Source: Heterohyrax brucei | Taxonomy: Eukaryota > Chordata > Mammalia > Hyracoidea > Procaviidae | DNA: 64,000 nt | Direction of reading: 5' to 3' | Assembly: GCA_028571685.1 (NCBI GenBank) | Contig: CM053143.1 | Span: forward strand, 140,712,829-140,776,828 | The notes under the pieces: generated by a model | Told to the model about the DNA's origin: nothing | The model's database searches: none | What the model saw: only the letters and a program-made list of their open reading frames with translations | Made by a program: the position numbers and the translations under genes | Part shown: positions 9,073 to 20,285 of the stretch, piece by piece | Position numbering within the stretch: position 1 is the first letter of the stretch | How the letters are laid out: the number at the start of each line of letters is the position of its first letter

Positions 9073-11131
9073 CAACAGCACAGCCTGAAATTGATCAAAC
9101 ATGCACTCAAGATGTGTTGATAATTACTGGTGATTCGAATGTGAAAGTTGGAAACAAAAGAAGGGTAAGTAGTTGGAAAGTATGGCCTTGCTGATTTAGA
9201 AACACACCTAATACCGCATGATAGAATTTTGCAAGATCAACAACATTTTCATTGGAAATAACATTTTCAACAACATAAACAGTGACTATACACATGGACT
9301 TCACTGGATAGAAGTCACAGGAATCACGTTAACGATATACGTGGAAAGAGATGATAGACAAGTTCAGTACCATCAGTAGGAATAAGACCAATGGCCAACT
9401 GCAGAACTGTCATCAATTGCTCATATGCAAATTCAGGTTAAAGCTGAAGAAAATGAAAACAAGTCCACAAGAGCCAAAGTATGACCTTGAATATGTCTGA
9501 CTTGAATTTAGACCATCTCAAGAATAGATCTGATGCATTCAATGCTAATGACAGAAGACTAGGTGCTTTATGGGATGATGTCAAGGATATCATACATAAA
9601 GAAAGCAAGAAATATTAAAAAGACAGGAAAAAAAATAAAGACCAAAATGCTGTTCACAATGGACTGACACTTGCTCTTGAACATAGAGTAGCCAAAACAA
9701 ATGGAAGAAATGAAAGTAAAAAGCTGAATAGATTTCAAAGTGCTGCTTAAGAAGACAATGTCAAGTATTATAATGTGCAAAGACCTGGAGTTAGAAAACA
9801 AAAAGGGAAGAGTAGCTTCAGCATTTCTCAAGCTGAAAACAATGAAGATAAACTTCATGCCTTCAGTTGCAGTAGTAAAAGACTTTATGGGCAAAAATTG
9901 AACAACACAGAAAGCAGTAAAAGAAGATAGAAATAACACACAGTGACTATACAAAAAGATTTCATTAGTGTTCAACCTTTTCAAGAGGTAGCATATGATC
10001 AGGAACCCGTAGTACTGAAGGAAGAAGTCCAAGCTGCGCTATAGGCATTGGTGAAAAACAAGGCTCCAGGGATTGACAGACTACCAACTGAGATGTTTAA
10101 ACAAACACATGTGGAAGCACTCATTCTTCTACACTAAGAAATTTGGAAGACAACTGCCTGACCGCTGACTGAAGGAGGTCCATATTTGTACCCTTCCAAA
10201 GAAAGGTAATCCAGTGGAATGTGGAAATTATTGAACAATATCATTAATATCACATGCAAGTAAAATGTTGCTGATAACAATTTGAGAATGTCACAGCAGT
10301 ACATTGACAGGGAATGGCCAGAAATTCAAGTGGGATATGGAACCAGGGATATCATTGCTGATGTCAGATGGAATTCGACTGAAAGAGGAGAATATCAGAA
10401 AAATGTTAATTTGTGTTTTATTGACTATGAAATGGCATTTGGCTGTGTGGATCATAACATTTCAAAGAATGGGAATTCCAGAACACTTAATTGTGCTCAT
10501 TAGGAACCTGTACATAGACCAAAAGGCAATTTTTAGTACAGAACAAGGGGATACTACACAGTTTAAAGTAAGGAAAGATATATGTCAGAGTTGTATCTTT
10601 CACTGTGGTTATTTGGCCTGTGTGCTGAGCAAGTAATCCAAGAAGCTGGACTGCACAAAGAACAGGGTATCAGGGTTGGAGGAAGACTGATTAACAGTGT
10701 GTGGTAAGTAGACGACATAACTTTACATGTAAAACCTGGACAGTGAATAAGGAAGACTGAGGAAGAACTAATCCCTTTGAATTGTGGTGCTGGAAAAGAG
10801 TACTTATTATACCATGGACTGCCAGAAGAAGGAAAAAATCTGTCTTGGAAGAGGTACAGCAAGAATGCTCCTTAGAGGGGATGATGGCAAGAATTTATCT
10901 CATGTACTTTGGACATGTTTTCAGGGGAGACCAGTCCCTGTAGAAGGACATGATGCTTGGTCAAGGGTCAGTGAAAAAGAGGAAGACCCTCAGTAAGATG
11001 GATTGTTGTAGCCACCAATGACCTCAAGCATAGCAATGATTGTGAAGATGGGACAGGACCGGGCAGTGTTTTACTTTATTGTGCATGGGCTCGCTTTGAG
11101 TCAGACTGGCTCAATGGCATGCAAAAACAGC
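9073..11131 (+). mobile_element. RTE (BovB-like) LINE, 5'-truncated
   Basis: Runs in sense orientation from late endonuclease to the 3' tail. The tail end reads gacaggaccgggcagtg, then gctcgctttgagtcagactg and aatggcatgcaaaaacagc. It lies head-to-head with the reversed copy at 7003-8828, separated by the LTR fragment. Length is about 2.06 kb against roughly 3 kb for a complete RTE element. Confidence 0.9.
9095..10985 (+). pseudogene. RTE endonuclease/reverse transcriptase pseudogene
   Basis: Recognisable pieces in order: endonuclease VLIITGDSNVKVGNK at about 9115; FNANDRRLGALWDDVKDII near 9540; the polymerase lead-in NKAPGIDRLPTEMFK near 10056; motif A FIDYEMAFGCVDHN at 10417, where the first catalytic aspartate is kept; GIPEHLIVLIRNLY near 10470; and a decayed motif C retaining adjacent aspartates (VDDITL) at 10708. 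Stops and frameshifts occur between nearly all blocks. The native enzyme would nick DNA and reverse transcribe its RNA at the nick. Confidence 0.85.
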
Positions 11132-11324
11132 AACAATGTTTCTTAGATGCTTCTTGATTTTTATATATTTGATTGACCATCCAGATAGCTAAGCAGCTTA
11201 AGTTGGTATTGCTTCTTGTCTTGTCCAACTTACGAAATTAGAAAATGCATTGTTTCCTCCTACTGCCTCTTTTCTTAATAAATTGCGTATCATTTTGAGG
11301 GCTTAACTAAAACTGAGAGAGAAT

Positions 11325-11378
11325 TAGACTTACGCTTGATATGAGTTGGAACCAATTCAATGACACCTAACAACAACT
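11325..11378 (+). repeat. RTE/SINE 3' tail fragment
   Basis: gatatgagttggaaccaatt followed by tgacacctaacaacaac is the RTE-type 3' end. No head or ORF precedes it, so it is a very short 5'-truncated insertion. Bases 11132-11324 are unassigned. Confidence 0.7.
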
Positions 11379-11394
11379 ATAAACTATATAGAAT

Positions 11395-11700
11395 CCAAAA
11401 GTTTCACTATATTATTGTGATGTGTAAATTCTGCCTTAAAATTACAATTTCCAGACAGTCTAGTCCATATTTGATTTTTTAATATTGTATTCAGGAAGGT
11501 AGAGTACATGATGTGTTGAACCGAGCTGCACAGTTTTTGTTGTTTTTAATTTTTTTCTGTAATTGTAGTGAAAACATATAACAACGCATTTGCTAGTTTA
11601 ACAGTTTTTACATGTACAATTCAGTGATGTTGATTGTGTTTATCATATTGTGCAACCATTACTAGTATCCTGTCCCAAATGATTCCACTACCATTATGTG
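11395..11700 (-). mobile_element. L1 3' end block, copy A
   Basis: Begins aaaagtttcactatattatt and runs through tattgtgatgtgtaaattct, ttttttaatattgtattcag and gatgtgttgaaccgag to the L1-end-like gtgcaaccattactagtatc. The same order occurs at 13715-14010. Confidence 0.65.
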
Positions 11701-11704
11701 GATA

Positions 11705-12245
11705 TATGTGTTGGCTGGGTCTTCCAAGAAGCAGATGCTGAGATGGAATTAGAGCTCTGACAGGAGAAGAATGGTAACATCTGTGAAAGATAAAAGGGAG
11801 TGGGAGCAGAATTGAGCAGGGAAAGCTTTCAGGTGTGATGCTGATCTGATGATTATGAAGGGAAAGAAGGAGAAAGTAGGATTGTACAGAGAGAGCCTGA
11901 GACTACAATGCAGGTCTGACAAAGACTTGGCCAACACAATGGGGAATTCAAGAGCATAGATCACCTATTAGAGAAGACTCCACTAGGCAGAAATGGCCAG
12001 GCCCTTGTGCTCTCTCACTGTGTTCAGTCATTTGCTGGTACCGCCTGGTAGGAATCTGGCTTTGGTTCAGAGGCAGAGGAGGATGCTGATGGATTCACAG
12101 CTGGAGGCTGTCCACTAATTGCACTCCGTGTAACTGAAAGGCATGCTCTTTCTTGAAGGGAGACCCAAGTTGCCAACTCCATGGTGGCCACAAGGTCTAA
12201 GACTCACCCTCGCATGTTGTATTTACAAAATGCAGGAAGCATGTA
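11705..12245. repeat. LTR-like interspersed repeat, unclassified
   Basis: Starts tgttggctgggtcttccaag and contains gaagcagatgctgagatgg and a later ccaactccatggtggccac segment. The opening resembles a class of mammalian LTR or LTR-like repeats, but I could not name it or see both ends. The 71-codon minus frame at 11749-11964 is not credible as a gene. Confidence 0.35.
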
Positions 12246-13535
12246 ATCAGCCCATCAGGGTCAAACAATGAGAGATTTCACATTTTGACAGAGTATTTTG
12301 TGAAATTTACTGTTTTTGAATCTTTTATTTTGAAAGAATATTTTAAAAAGGGATTCTGTTTTTTGCTTTTAGTTTAATACGGAAGTGTACAGATGTGTCT
12401 ACTCTGTTTATCACTTGAAAAAGTCTAACAAAGATGTTTCATGCCATATCCAAATAGATATAAACATATTGATAGCTTTGTATATTCAAAAATGAACCAT
12501 ATTAAAACGAAGAACACTGTAATATTGTTTGGCAGATTTCTTCGTTCAACAAGACACAAGCTTTAGCACACTTCTAATGCTTTCCCCACTCTCATCTTCA
12601 TGTTTTCTTACCATTACCTAGCAATTCTCCTCCAGATAATTATTATTCTTTCACACTGTTTCTTCATTTTAATTAATGTTTGTTCATAAATGCATGAAAT
12701 TTCACAGCAGCATGGTCACCAGTTACTTAAAGTTAAGCATCATCAGTTTATTTTCCCAACACCATTTGTCATGTGCGGACTCTCTCTACTTCATTTATAT
12801 GCTAGTTGACAACCACCTAAGATCTCCAGCCTAGTCAGATGCTGTAATTTTGCTGCCATCTGTTTACTGCCTCTGTTTGGCTCAAAGCCATCACTTTTAC
12901 TTTCCTCTTCATCGATGTGTACGTCGTCTGATTCCCACATTGCCTTTCCTGGTTCCATCTGATCTGCCCTTGTGTTCAGTGTTTCAAAACAGCTCTACTG
13001 TGATGCTTCCTAGCCTCCTCCATGCTCGTCCTTGCTCTCCTTGGTAGGATACAACTCAATTAATGTGTAATAAGTTGGGTTTTTGTTAGCTAGATCCATT
13101 GCCATTGTCTTGAATGATAAAGAAGTATTTATTTTTAGAAGTAGGGCCTATGGCCTCATTATTGTTTTAACTTATTAAGTCCAGATACTTTCTGGTTTCT
13201 GTGTCCCAAAACTAAAAATTTTTCCTAATACATCAAAGTTGGAAGGTTCAGCCCAACTTTGCTCCAACATAAACTAGAGATAGCATTTGGATGACAATCA
13301 CATCATCTCAAGAAGACAGTCCAAGTAAGGTGGTCAGCTCAGAGTGATTCTGGGTCCCAAACAGGTTGCTAAGTTTAGAAATCTAACATTTGGTTAAGCA
13401 TAACTGGAAGAAATTAGAATAGGGTGGTAATATTCAACCGAGAAAATAATCGTCTTTGGAAAAAGTAAAGAATCTAGTTCCATAAGTGAAATTTTTTCCC
13501 GTGAGAACATTTTGTCTTATGCAAGAAATTTTCCG
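12246..13535. other. Unassigned AT-rich sequence
   Basis: No gene or clear repeat. Possible old, very decayed LINE sequence near 12560-12700, not firm. Confidence 0.45.
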
Positions 13536-13732
13536 TATGTAGTAAAACCTGCAAAAGGCAAAAACTGTATAAGGTGAAAACCTGTCAAAGAAGGAAAACT
13601 CAAATATTTTCCACTAAATAATGATAGAAAAGTGATGACTGCACCCTGTTGAAGGTAGAGAACACACAAGACTGGAAAAAAACAAGGCAATCCCATAGAA
13701 CTCTGACTCTCAGAAGTTTCACTGTATTTGTT
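13536..13732. mobile_element. Pogo/Tigger-like non-autonomous element
   Basis: Left end tagtaaaacctgcaaaaggc and right end, read in reverse, tacagtgaaacttctgagag form imperfect inverted repeats of the TACAGTAAAACCTC kind typical of pogo-like elements, each beside TA. About 200 bp with no coding content, so a MITE-like derivative. Assignment by terminal similarity only. Confidence 0.45.
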
Positions 13733-14400
13733 TATTGTGATGTGTAAATCTTGCCTTGAAGTTACAGTTTCCAGTACATATTTCCTTTTTATTTTTTAAT
13801 ATTGGATTCAGAAAAGTAAAGGACATGGTGTGTTGAACCAGTCTAGGAGGTTTTTGTGATTTTGTTTTTAACTGTCTTTTTTTGTAATTGGAGTAAAACT
13901 ATATAACAGAATATTTACCAGTTCAATAATTTTTTAACGTAAAATTCCATAACATCACGTCCATTGTGTTGTGCAAGCATTACTGTGATCCTTTTCCAGC
14001 TTATTCCCCCCCCTGATAATAGAATTCAGTGCTTCCTAGGCAATGACTCTCTCCGTCCCCCTCCTTTCTGTCCTTGGTGACCACTAATGACCTTTGGTCT
14101 CTATACATTTGTATATTACAGATATTTCAAGTAAGTGTGATCATAGAATATTCGCCCTTTTGTGGCTGACTTATTTCACTCAGCACAATACTTTCAAAGT
14201 TTATTCATGTTGTGGCATGTTTCAGAAATTCATTTCTCTTTATGACTCAGTAATATTCCATCATGTACCTGTATATACCACATTTTGCTTATCCATTCGT
14301 CTGTTCATGGGCGCTTAGATTTATTCCACCTTTTGGCTATTATGAGTAGTGCTACAGTGAATGCTGGTGTATTGCCTTTTTCCTTGTATATTAACACATA
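13715..14400 (-). mobile_element. L1 3' region (includes block copy B)
   Basis: The first 300 bases duplicate the block at 11395-11700. It continues further into L1: gtggctgacttatttcactc, gactcagtaatattccatc, tataccacattttgcttatc and ttttggctattatgagtagt are the expected successive words of a reversed L1 end. Confidence 0.8.
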
Positions 14401-14686
14401 AGAAGATGAATAACAAACTTAAATAAACATGTTTGTGTCATCTGTCAGCTGCATCTTATCCAGTGGTATACCCATTGTTTGGATGCTATACTATCCCTTT
14501 CTGGATGTGAAGGTCATTATGATAATTCTTCAGTGTTTTCTTAAGCTATGACATATTTTGAAAAGTTTGATTGAAGCGAACATATTTGGAGAGACATTTC
14601 ACTCCCAAATGATAAACATAGTTTGGATGTGTGATCAGCTTTATGTGTTTTATTATGGATGAGACTTACCTCTTAAAAGAGGAATA

Positions 14687-15096
14687 TGTGGTAGGCAGCC
14701 TCCAAGATAGCCTCCAGTGATTCTCACTCTCTGCTATTCACACCCTTATATAGTCTCCCCCCAGACTGAAAAGGACAGACCTATACAGCAGATCTGAGAA
14801 AGTATGACTTCCAAGACTAGGTCATAACAGATATTATGGCTTCAACCTTGATCTTGGTTGGCTCACTCCCTCTTGAGGAATTTAGCCGCCATGTCATGAG
14901 GATAGTCAACCAGTCTTATGGGGAGTCTGTGTGGTGAGTCAGCACCAACTTGTAAGCAGTTCCCTCCGAGCCAGAACACCTCAGCTAAGCTACCCTTGAA
15001 TTCCTGGCACCAGGAACTATGAGATAATAAATGCTTGTTGTTGTTTTAAGCCCGTAAGGTTTGAGATGATTTATTACTCAGCAATGATAACACACA
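14687..15096 (+). mobile_element. MLT1-type (MaLR) solo LTR
   Basis: Opens tgtggtaggcagcctccaag, contains ccgccatgtcatgaggatag and ccagaacacctcagctaagc, then the characteristic end: gagataataaatgcttgttg, gttttaagcccgtaagg, ttattactcagcaatgataa. The aataaa at about 15026 fits its poly(A) signal. No internal sequence, so a solo LTR of an ancient family. Confidence 0.8.
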
Positions 15097-15447
15097 GTAT
15101 CCTAATCCTGACATATGAATTGAGGCATGAAAGCATATCCCATGTTTTAAGTCTGTGTTTCAGACCTGGACATTGTTAAGAGTTTCATTATTAATAGCTT
15201 TGTGTTCCTTTTCTGATAACCAATTAAATACTGAACAAAAAAAAATCAGTCATCCATTCTTTTAGAGTTTCTTACTGCCCTTAACAATTCTTCCTTTTAC
15301 TTCTAGAAGAATGTGAAATCAGCAAAATAGTATGAATTTCATAGATGTGGTTGCAACTTCTTTGTTGCTTAAAAGCAGTAGTTTTGCTTTTCTTGGGTAG
15401 AAGAAAGTACTGAATCTTATTATTTTATGCAACTTTTAATATTGCCT

Positions 15448-15600
15448 AGTCTAGTGACTTTCCAACACTTTTGTAAGTAGAATCCTTTTTATTACACATA
15501 AATTTTAAATGGAGTCCTAATGTCCAAAGCTTAAGTAATACTTGTAATGAATTAAGGCATTTTGATGTACACAAAAATTTGAAATGGGTGATTATGGACA
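15448..15600. repeat. Possible old hAT-type fragment
   Basis: gactttccaacacttttgta followed by an AT-rich stretch resembles the start of a decayed hAT-type non-autonomous element. Ends not definable. Confidence 0.3.
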
Positions 15601-15925
15601 GTAATTATAATCTTACATCATCCGTGACACCCAATTATTTCTCCGCCTTGTGTTAGCTGTTGATTTATATGTTAAACTACACTGTGATAACAAATCCCGA
15701 AATCAGTGTAGGTTAATGCAGCAGAGCTAATATTTCTCACTCGTATCACAATCTGATATGGGTCAGACAATTCTCTTCCCATTCATAACTTAGGGACCCG
15801 GGTGCCTCCATCTCGTTGCATGGTTTGAAGCTGCCTCATGGAGTGGGAGTGGGTAGGAGGCAAAAGGAGAAAGGAGGGATGAAGAAGGGCACACACACTT
15901 AACCACATCAGCCTGAAAACTACAT

Positions 15926-15985
15926 GAATAGTGTTGACTCACACGTGAGGTCACCATGAGTCAGATTACATTGACAGCAACTGGC
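15926..15985 (+). repeat. AfroSINE tail fragment
   Basis: gaggtcaccatgagtcagat followed by ttgacagcaactggc is the tail of the second SINE type. It directly abuts the complete copy that follows, suggesting insertion of one next to the other or a partial tandem duplication. Confidence 0.65.
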
Positions 15986-15987
15986 TT

Positions 15988-16195
15988 GGAGTCCCTGGGT
16001 GACACAAACAGTTGACACACTGAACTACTAACCCAGAGGTTGCCAGGGGGTCCAGACAACCCAGAGGCCCCTTGAGAGGCCTGACAATCCACTTCTGAAA
16101 AATCAGCCACTGGAAACCTCATGGCGCACAGTTTTACCCTGACACACATGGAATCACAATGACTAGTTGACTCAACAGTAAATGATTTGGTTTAT
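15988..16195 (+). mobile_element. AfroSINE, second head type
   Basis: Head ggagtccctgggtgacacaa with cagttgacacactgaactac; middle ccacttctgaaaaatcagcc; then cacagttttaccctgacaca; the tail ends near tttggtttatg. This type differs from the short/long form in the middle (cccagaggcccc, gcgcacag) but shares the gagtc...gactc tail logic. Confidence 0.85.
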
Positions 16196-16310
16196 GTTTG
16201 TCAAAATTAGCTGCATGGACAATCTAATTGCAGGGGAGTCAGGGAAATATGAGGGGGCGTACGGATGTGAGAGAGCAGTAACAATCTCTGCCGAAATGAA
16301 AAATATTGCG

Positions 16311-19300
16311 AAAATGCACATAGGTAAGCAGGCAGTTATTTTTGTTTATTTATTTTAAGGCTTACCTTGAGTATCAAAATACTTTTCAACTAAACAGTCC
16401 TAAATCTGTTAATCTGCAGAGGGTGTACTGGTGCTTTTATGCTTTCCAGTTGATACGTAACACATACAATTGTGCATTTGGGGTTTTAATTTGTGGTTTG
16501 TGTATTTAATTCCTATTAAAACGGGAATTTTTAACTAACATAAAGCAAATAGCTATGAAGTCCATGGAAACAGTGCTTTTTCTACTGCTCTGTCCCCATG
16601 AAATCTCAAACACATTTATGTATCCAGCAGCATCCTAAATCAAGTCATGAATATTGGTAAAATTCCGTGTTACTTCCAGGGTTGACTTATATAGATAGGA
16701 AAGCCTGAGAGTGCTGACTGCCCGTTGCAGTATATCTTATTCTGGATCCTAAAGGGATTTCAAACTCAGATGCTTGCAGGAGACAAACAGATCATGGGAA
16801 TGTGAAAAGCAGACCTGAGTCATGCCACAAAGACTGGGCATCTGTGCTCAGCTCTAGCTGAAGGTGGCCATGCCAGAAGAAGGGCCAAGGGCCCACAAAA
16901 TCTATTATTATTATTTTAAGAGAAGCCTTACTCTACCTACATATAAACAAATGTCTGTAATATCAGATTGTTAAAAGATTTCACATGCTTCCAAATTTGG
17001 CACGGGAAATTGATGGCAATTCCAGCACGATGGCCTGTAGCGGAAGTGCAAAGATGGTAGTGCTGCAACAGTGCCAACCAAGACCGGCGTTGTACACCAC
17101 AGCAGTCTTCAGTTCCCACTGGGTCCAGAAGGCATGGGAGGCGCCATCCAGCTCTGCTAAGTGTGTCTGCATCTGAATTAGACCCCGGAGGCCCGGGTCC
17201 TAGTTCTAAAATACATTTCAGATGTGTTTTATTTACCTTTTGGGCATAGCCTTTATTTGTCCCTCAGCTTATTTTAACAGTGTAGAGCCTTTTGTGCTCC
17301 ATGTCGCTATACTGAAAAGAGGACAAACATAAAAATAGGGATGCCCTGAGGGCAGTAGACAACAGAAATGAAGGCTTGGACAAAACTGGGGTGAGAGCCC
17401 GGCAAGAATGAAACTCAAGTGCTTTGGCACTGTCAGTAGGAGTAATTGTATTACCACTGACATAGCAAAGCACCGATTCTGGAGTCACTGGTTGCGCATT
17501 TCTTAAGAGCTACATCAACCCCACCCAAAGTCACATACATAAAGCAACCTCTTCCATTTTCAAAGGTGGAGAGAACATGGCACATTCTCTTTGTTCCTCT
17601 CATTCTGACCTTGTACTTAGTCTTGCAAAACTGAATTGTTAGACTTCACAAAATCTCCTGGACCCCAGTTGGGTGCACAGGTTATTCCCTTAGCTATTCA
17701 CTGGACATTCTGTCTCCTGATTTAAATCCTGTTTTGCAGTGCACAGGTGTTATAAATGGGTAGGTGTAATATGATGCTGATACATACTGCATAGAAGTAT
17801 AGTTAGAGCCACTTAAAAGAAACTCTTTATGTCTACCAGGTTACGTGTAGTCATTGTAAATCCCTGTTAAGTGAAAAACATACCAGATAAACCCACCAGG
17901 TCCACCAACCATTGCTGCCGTCATCATCAGTGAGACCGTCTCGGGCATCCATGAAACTCTTAGTGGCAACACAAGATGTGGCAGCAGTGAGGGTTCTAGA
18001 AACAACCTCTGCCCCTGGAAAAGCTACAGATGGTTGCAAAAGCTCTTTTAATTAGCCTACTATTGACCCAGTAATAGCTTCTTCTAAGCAATTTGTTTAT
18101 ATTCCAGTCTAACCAGCTGGCATGGATATGCTGCTTAAGGACCACATAATAAAAGTCGTCATGGAAATACGCACCGTGTATGTCTAGTAGCAGATTTATA
18201 GACTGAGAAGTTCCGGTAGTTTTCTTTCTTTTTTTCTTTCACCAGATAAGGAAAATGAATAAATACACAAAATCTGAGAAACTGTTGTAAGTTCAACAAG
18301 GACCGTATCTCATTCATGATTTTGTAATCAACAAGTTTAAAATCCTTTAACTTCTGTTTTCAGAATTAGTTATCATTTTCACCTCTTGTTAAAAGTCCTT
18401 TACAAAATTCATCAATAAGGTATGAGCCATTTTTTTTTTTTTGTACAATATTTTTTTAGCAATGCTGAAAGTTCTATAATGAATTGCTACTAAGAGGCAA
18501 TGAGCAAGTATATGTTTTAGAAGAACTCAATGTGGCTGTGCTTTGCCAAAAAAATAGGAAGCCCAAAGAACAGAGATATTTGTCTTTGCACAATTTGGGA
18601 CACCTTAAAGAAATTGTCAGCCAAAGAAGTCAGAACAAAGCAAAGAATCTATGTTAAAAACAGTTACATGCTTTCCATCTCATACCCTAGCAAGCTTCTG
18701 TAATGAAACCTTATAACATCTCAAATTATTTTATTTTCAATGCATTGTAGGAAATTCAATCTTGGCTTCAATGAACCCCATCTTACGGAATTGTGCTGTG
18801 GTTAGAGCAAAAAGTATTAAATTTCCAATGTGAGTTGTTTGTAAATAAAGATCCTTCTTCAGATGATTCACTTAACTCCATTCACTCAAATTTGCAGTAA
18901 TCTTAGACAATTGGATTTAGTCAAAGACAACTCCCTCTTTCAGATTCCTTCTAAGTCTCGCCCTCTGGTAGTTACATGAACTCTCTTACAGATCTGTTGC
19001 TTCATTTGATGACATTAATTCGGCAAATAGTGACAGTGCTATTAACAGAAAGTCAGGGGAGGGGGTAAATCCAGCTCAAGAAGGAGCATATGTAGTTCAG
19101 ACCACACTCGTCCAGTGTGTCTTGGTGGTGTGTGTAGCACCCTGCTGGATGTTCAGGGAGGTGGTTTGTTAGCAGGGTGAGGTGACTACCCTGGAGCAGC
19201 CACTTCTGCAAATAAGCACACGCAAGTCACCTAGTTAGAAGTTCAAGGCAGTATGAGTTTATGCATCAAATAAGTGACAACAAAGTAAATCTGGATGCGT

Positions 19301-19341
19301 TTCAGAGCAGAAAAACGGAGGAAAGCAGCATGAAGACATGG
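16311..19341. other. Three kilobases without recognised features
   Basis: No gene, tRNA or clear repeat. A T13 tract is at 18430-18442. Small frames of 60-74 codons occur on both strands around 16981-17488 and overlap each other in several frames, as expected by chance. Confidence 0.5.
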
Positions 19342-19565
19342 GAAGAGCAGTGGCTCTAGGGTCAGAAAGTCTTGGAAGGGCATCTTGTAGTCCCCATTTC
19401 ATAACAGCAGCATGGTCTTGAGTTACTTAATGCCACTGAGCTCCAATTTCCTTATCTGCAAAACAAGGATCAAATGCCTTTTTTACAAGGTTGTTACGAT
19501 GATGAGATAAAAAGCCCGAAGTCTGTGCTGTGCAGGAGGCGCTCAGTAAGTGGTAGCTGTTGTTA
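19342..19565 (+). mobile_element. MIR SINE
   Basis: gagcagtggctctagggtca, then tcttgagttacttaatgcc, tccaatttccttatctgcaa, aggttgttacgatgatgaga and gcgctcagtaagtgg follow the full MIR order, including the 3' end. Confidence 0.8.
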
Positions 19566-19755
19566 CTATGACTGCAGTCCCTTGGTGATGCAAATGGTTA
19601 CTGCACTCACTTAATAACCAAGAGGTTGGAGATTTGAATCTACCCAGAGGCACCTTTGACAAAGGCACCATTGAAAATGCTACACCGCACAGTTCTACTC
19701 TGACACACATGGAACTGCCATGAGTCAACTTATTGACAACTGTTTTTGTTTGTTT
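19566..19755 (+). mobile_element. AfroSINE, second head type
   Basis: Head gcagtcccttggtgatgcaa with atggttactgcactcactta, B-box-like gatttgaatct, then cacagttctactctgacaca and the tail gagtcaacttattgacaact. It sits immediately downstream of a MIR. Confidence 0.85.
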
Positions 19756-19984
19756 GTATTGTTTGTGTTACTGTGGCTGTTGTGATCCAGCAGAGGCCAG
19801 AGTAGGGCAGCCAGTCTTCATGGGTACAATATCCTTGAACTTGAGGACAATGAAGAATTTAGTTAGGGCCTGGCTTTCAAAAGAGAAGACTATCCCACTA
19901 GAAATCTGTTTTAAAATGTGCTGAAGGGCTTTGAAGTATGTTGGTGTCTGATCACAGAGGACCTGGAATGATGAGAAGAGCAGT

Positions 19985-20160
19985 TCAGACTGTATTCTAG
20001 GGGCAGCTGGGAACCATTGGAATATTTTGATCAAGAAAGTGATGTAATGAAATTGATATTCTAAGACTCTTGTTCTGATAGACATACAACTCAGATGTGA
20101 AATGAGAGAGTCAAGAGGGAAGGTTGAGAAAGAAAGGGTAGATGATCGTTTTATTGAATA
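19985..20160 (-). mobile_element. L2 fragment
   Basis: gctgggaaccattggaatat, then ttgatcaagaaagtgatgta, matches the reversed L2 ORF-end words seen more clearly at 35900-36365. The match may extend left to about 19800. Confidence 0.55.
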
Positions 20161-20222
20161 TATATGGTGGATGTTTTAGACAACGGGTTGAGAGCTAATC
20201 TCTGATTCCACAAAGGAAAACT

Positions 20223-20285
20223 CTACCTACCTACCTTCGCACCTACCTGCCTGTCTGCCTGCCTGCCTGCCTACGTATCTACCTG
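20223..20285. repeat. (CCTA/CCTG)n tetranucleotide repeat
   Basis: An imperfect array of cctac and cctgc units with a purer inner (CCTG)4 run. Likely length-variable. Confidence 0.85.

Larger units (their letters stand above)
15640..16310. repeat. Old LTR-like repeat split by SINE insertions
   Basis: Left piece 15640-15925 shows a ttaatgcagcagagctaata and atttctcactcgtatcacaa pattern. Right piece 16198-16310 shows gggagtcagggaaatatgag. These words occur in order in an ancient LTR-like mammalian repeat, and the intervening 15926-16195 is SINE sequence. Family name uncertain. Confidence 0.4.

Noticed and set aside
9568-10032. A 154-codon minus-strand frame rich in phenylalanine and isoleucine
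   Set aside because: It is the antisense of the adenine-rich RTE LINE coding region, which accounts for its composition.
20223-20285. A possible CRISPR-like or satellite array
   Set aside because: It is a simple tetranucleotide repeat without spacers, in a mammalian genome.
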